NCBI GenBank assembly: GCA_027295975.1
Contig: JAPUJX010000567.1
Coordinates: 1 to 6,956 of the forward strand
Direction of reading: 5' to 3'
DNA length: 6,956 nucleotides
DNA from: Gammaproteobacteria bacterium
GTDB lineage: Bacteria > Pseudomonadota > Gammaproteobacteria > Pseudomonadales > Azotimanducaceae
In this document: piece by piece, positions 6,838 to 6,956 of the stretch
How the letters are laid out: every line of letters starts with the position of its first letter
Numbering within the stretch: position 1 is the stretch's first letter
Made by a program: the position numbers and the translations under genes
Notes under the pieces: generated by a model
What the model saw: the letters and a program-made list of their open reading frames with translations, nothing else
Database searches by the model: none
Told to the model about the DNA's origin: nothing

Positions 6838-6956
6838 CACGTTCGCTGTCTGCCGCGGCGGTCGGTTCCTCGTACTCCGCGTAAGCATCGACGATCTTCT
6901 GCACCAACGGGTGGCGCACCACATCCTTCGACCCGAAGTGCGTGAAGCTGATGCCG
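6827..6956 (-). CDS. phoH (ybeZ): PhoH-family ATPase, C-terminal end only (partial)
   Basis: Only the last 42 codons and the TGA stop are in the window; the start and the nucleotide-binding domain lie beyond the right edge. The visible segment begins GISFTHFGSKDVVRHPLVQK, and the KDVVRHPxVxxIVxAY pattern matches the end of the conserved core of PhoH/YbeZ proteins. A short polar, Ala/Glu/Asp-rich tail follows, shorter than the charged tail of E. coli YbeZ. The family is a predicted cytoplasmic P-loop ATPase, often linked to RNA metabolism and commonly encoded directly upstream of ybeY. The stop overlaps the ybeY start by 11 bases, which supports co-translation. Walker motifs cannot be checked here, so the identification rests on the tail motif and gene order. 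Confidence 0.9.
   Translation of the reverse strand, partial: GISFTHFGSKDVVRHPLVQKIVDAYAEYEEPTAAADSERDAG

Noticed and set aside
6838..6924. Longer ybeY start at 6924 adding 29 residues
   Set aside because: The extension is Arg/Cys/Trp-rich, lies within the end of phoH in another frame, and has no counterpart in YbeY proteins. The ATG at 6837 gives the expected N-terminus and length.

Overview
The window suggests a chromosomal core-gene region of a moderately GC-rich gammaproteobacterium. The evidence is the gene order (phoH - ybeY - corC/ybeX - lnt - leuS - lptE - holA), the Gram-negative lipoprotein and LPS-export genes, and protein motifs close to those of Escherichia coli and Pseudomonas. 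I cannot name the genus. The leucyl-tRNA synthetase lacks an insertion that E. coli and Pseudomonas carry, which argues against a close relative of either. I see no mobile elements, CRISPR arrays, tRNA or rRNA genes, or signs of recent transfer.

All genes lie on the minus strand, so transcription runs from high to low coordinates. Starting at the right edge: the last 42 codons of a PhoH-family ATPase; ybeY (rRNA-processing endoribonuclease); corC/ybeX (CBS-domain protein); lnt (apolipoprotein N-acyltransferase); a 47-base gap; leuS (leucyl-tRNA synthetase); lptE (LPS-assembly lipoprotein); holA (DNA polymerase III delta subunit). After holA, 96 bases remain at the left edge with no gene I can support.

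Every junction except lnt/leuS is an overlap of 1 to 11 bases, and none of the internal starts has a clear Shine-Dalgarno sequence. The cluster is therefore probably one long, translationally coupled transcript, or two if a promoter lies near leuS. The promoter of the upstream part is outside the window.

The genes cover several housekeeping jobs: ribosome maturation (YbeY, perhaps PhoH), envelope biogenesis (Lnt, LptE, probably CorC), tRNA charging (LeuRS) and replication (HolA). One direct functional link is that LptE is a lipoprotein, so its third acyl chain should be added by the Lnt encoded two genes upstream.

I did not find a new biological system here. The most notable points are the compact LeuRS without the leucine-specific insertion, its altered KMSKS-flanking motif, and the lack of ribosome-binding sites along the cluster.
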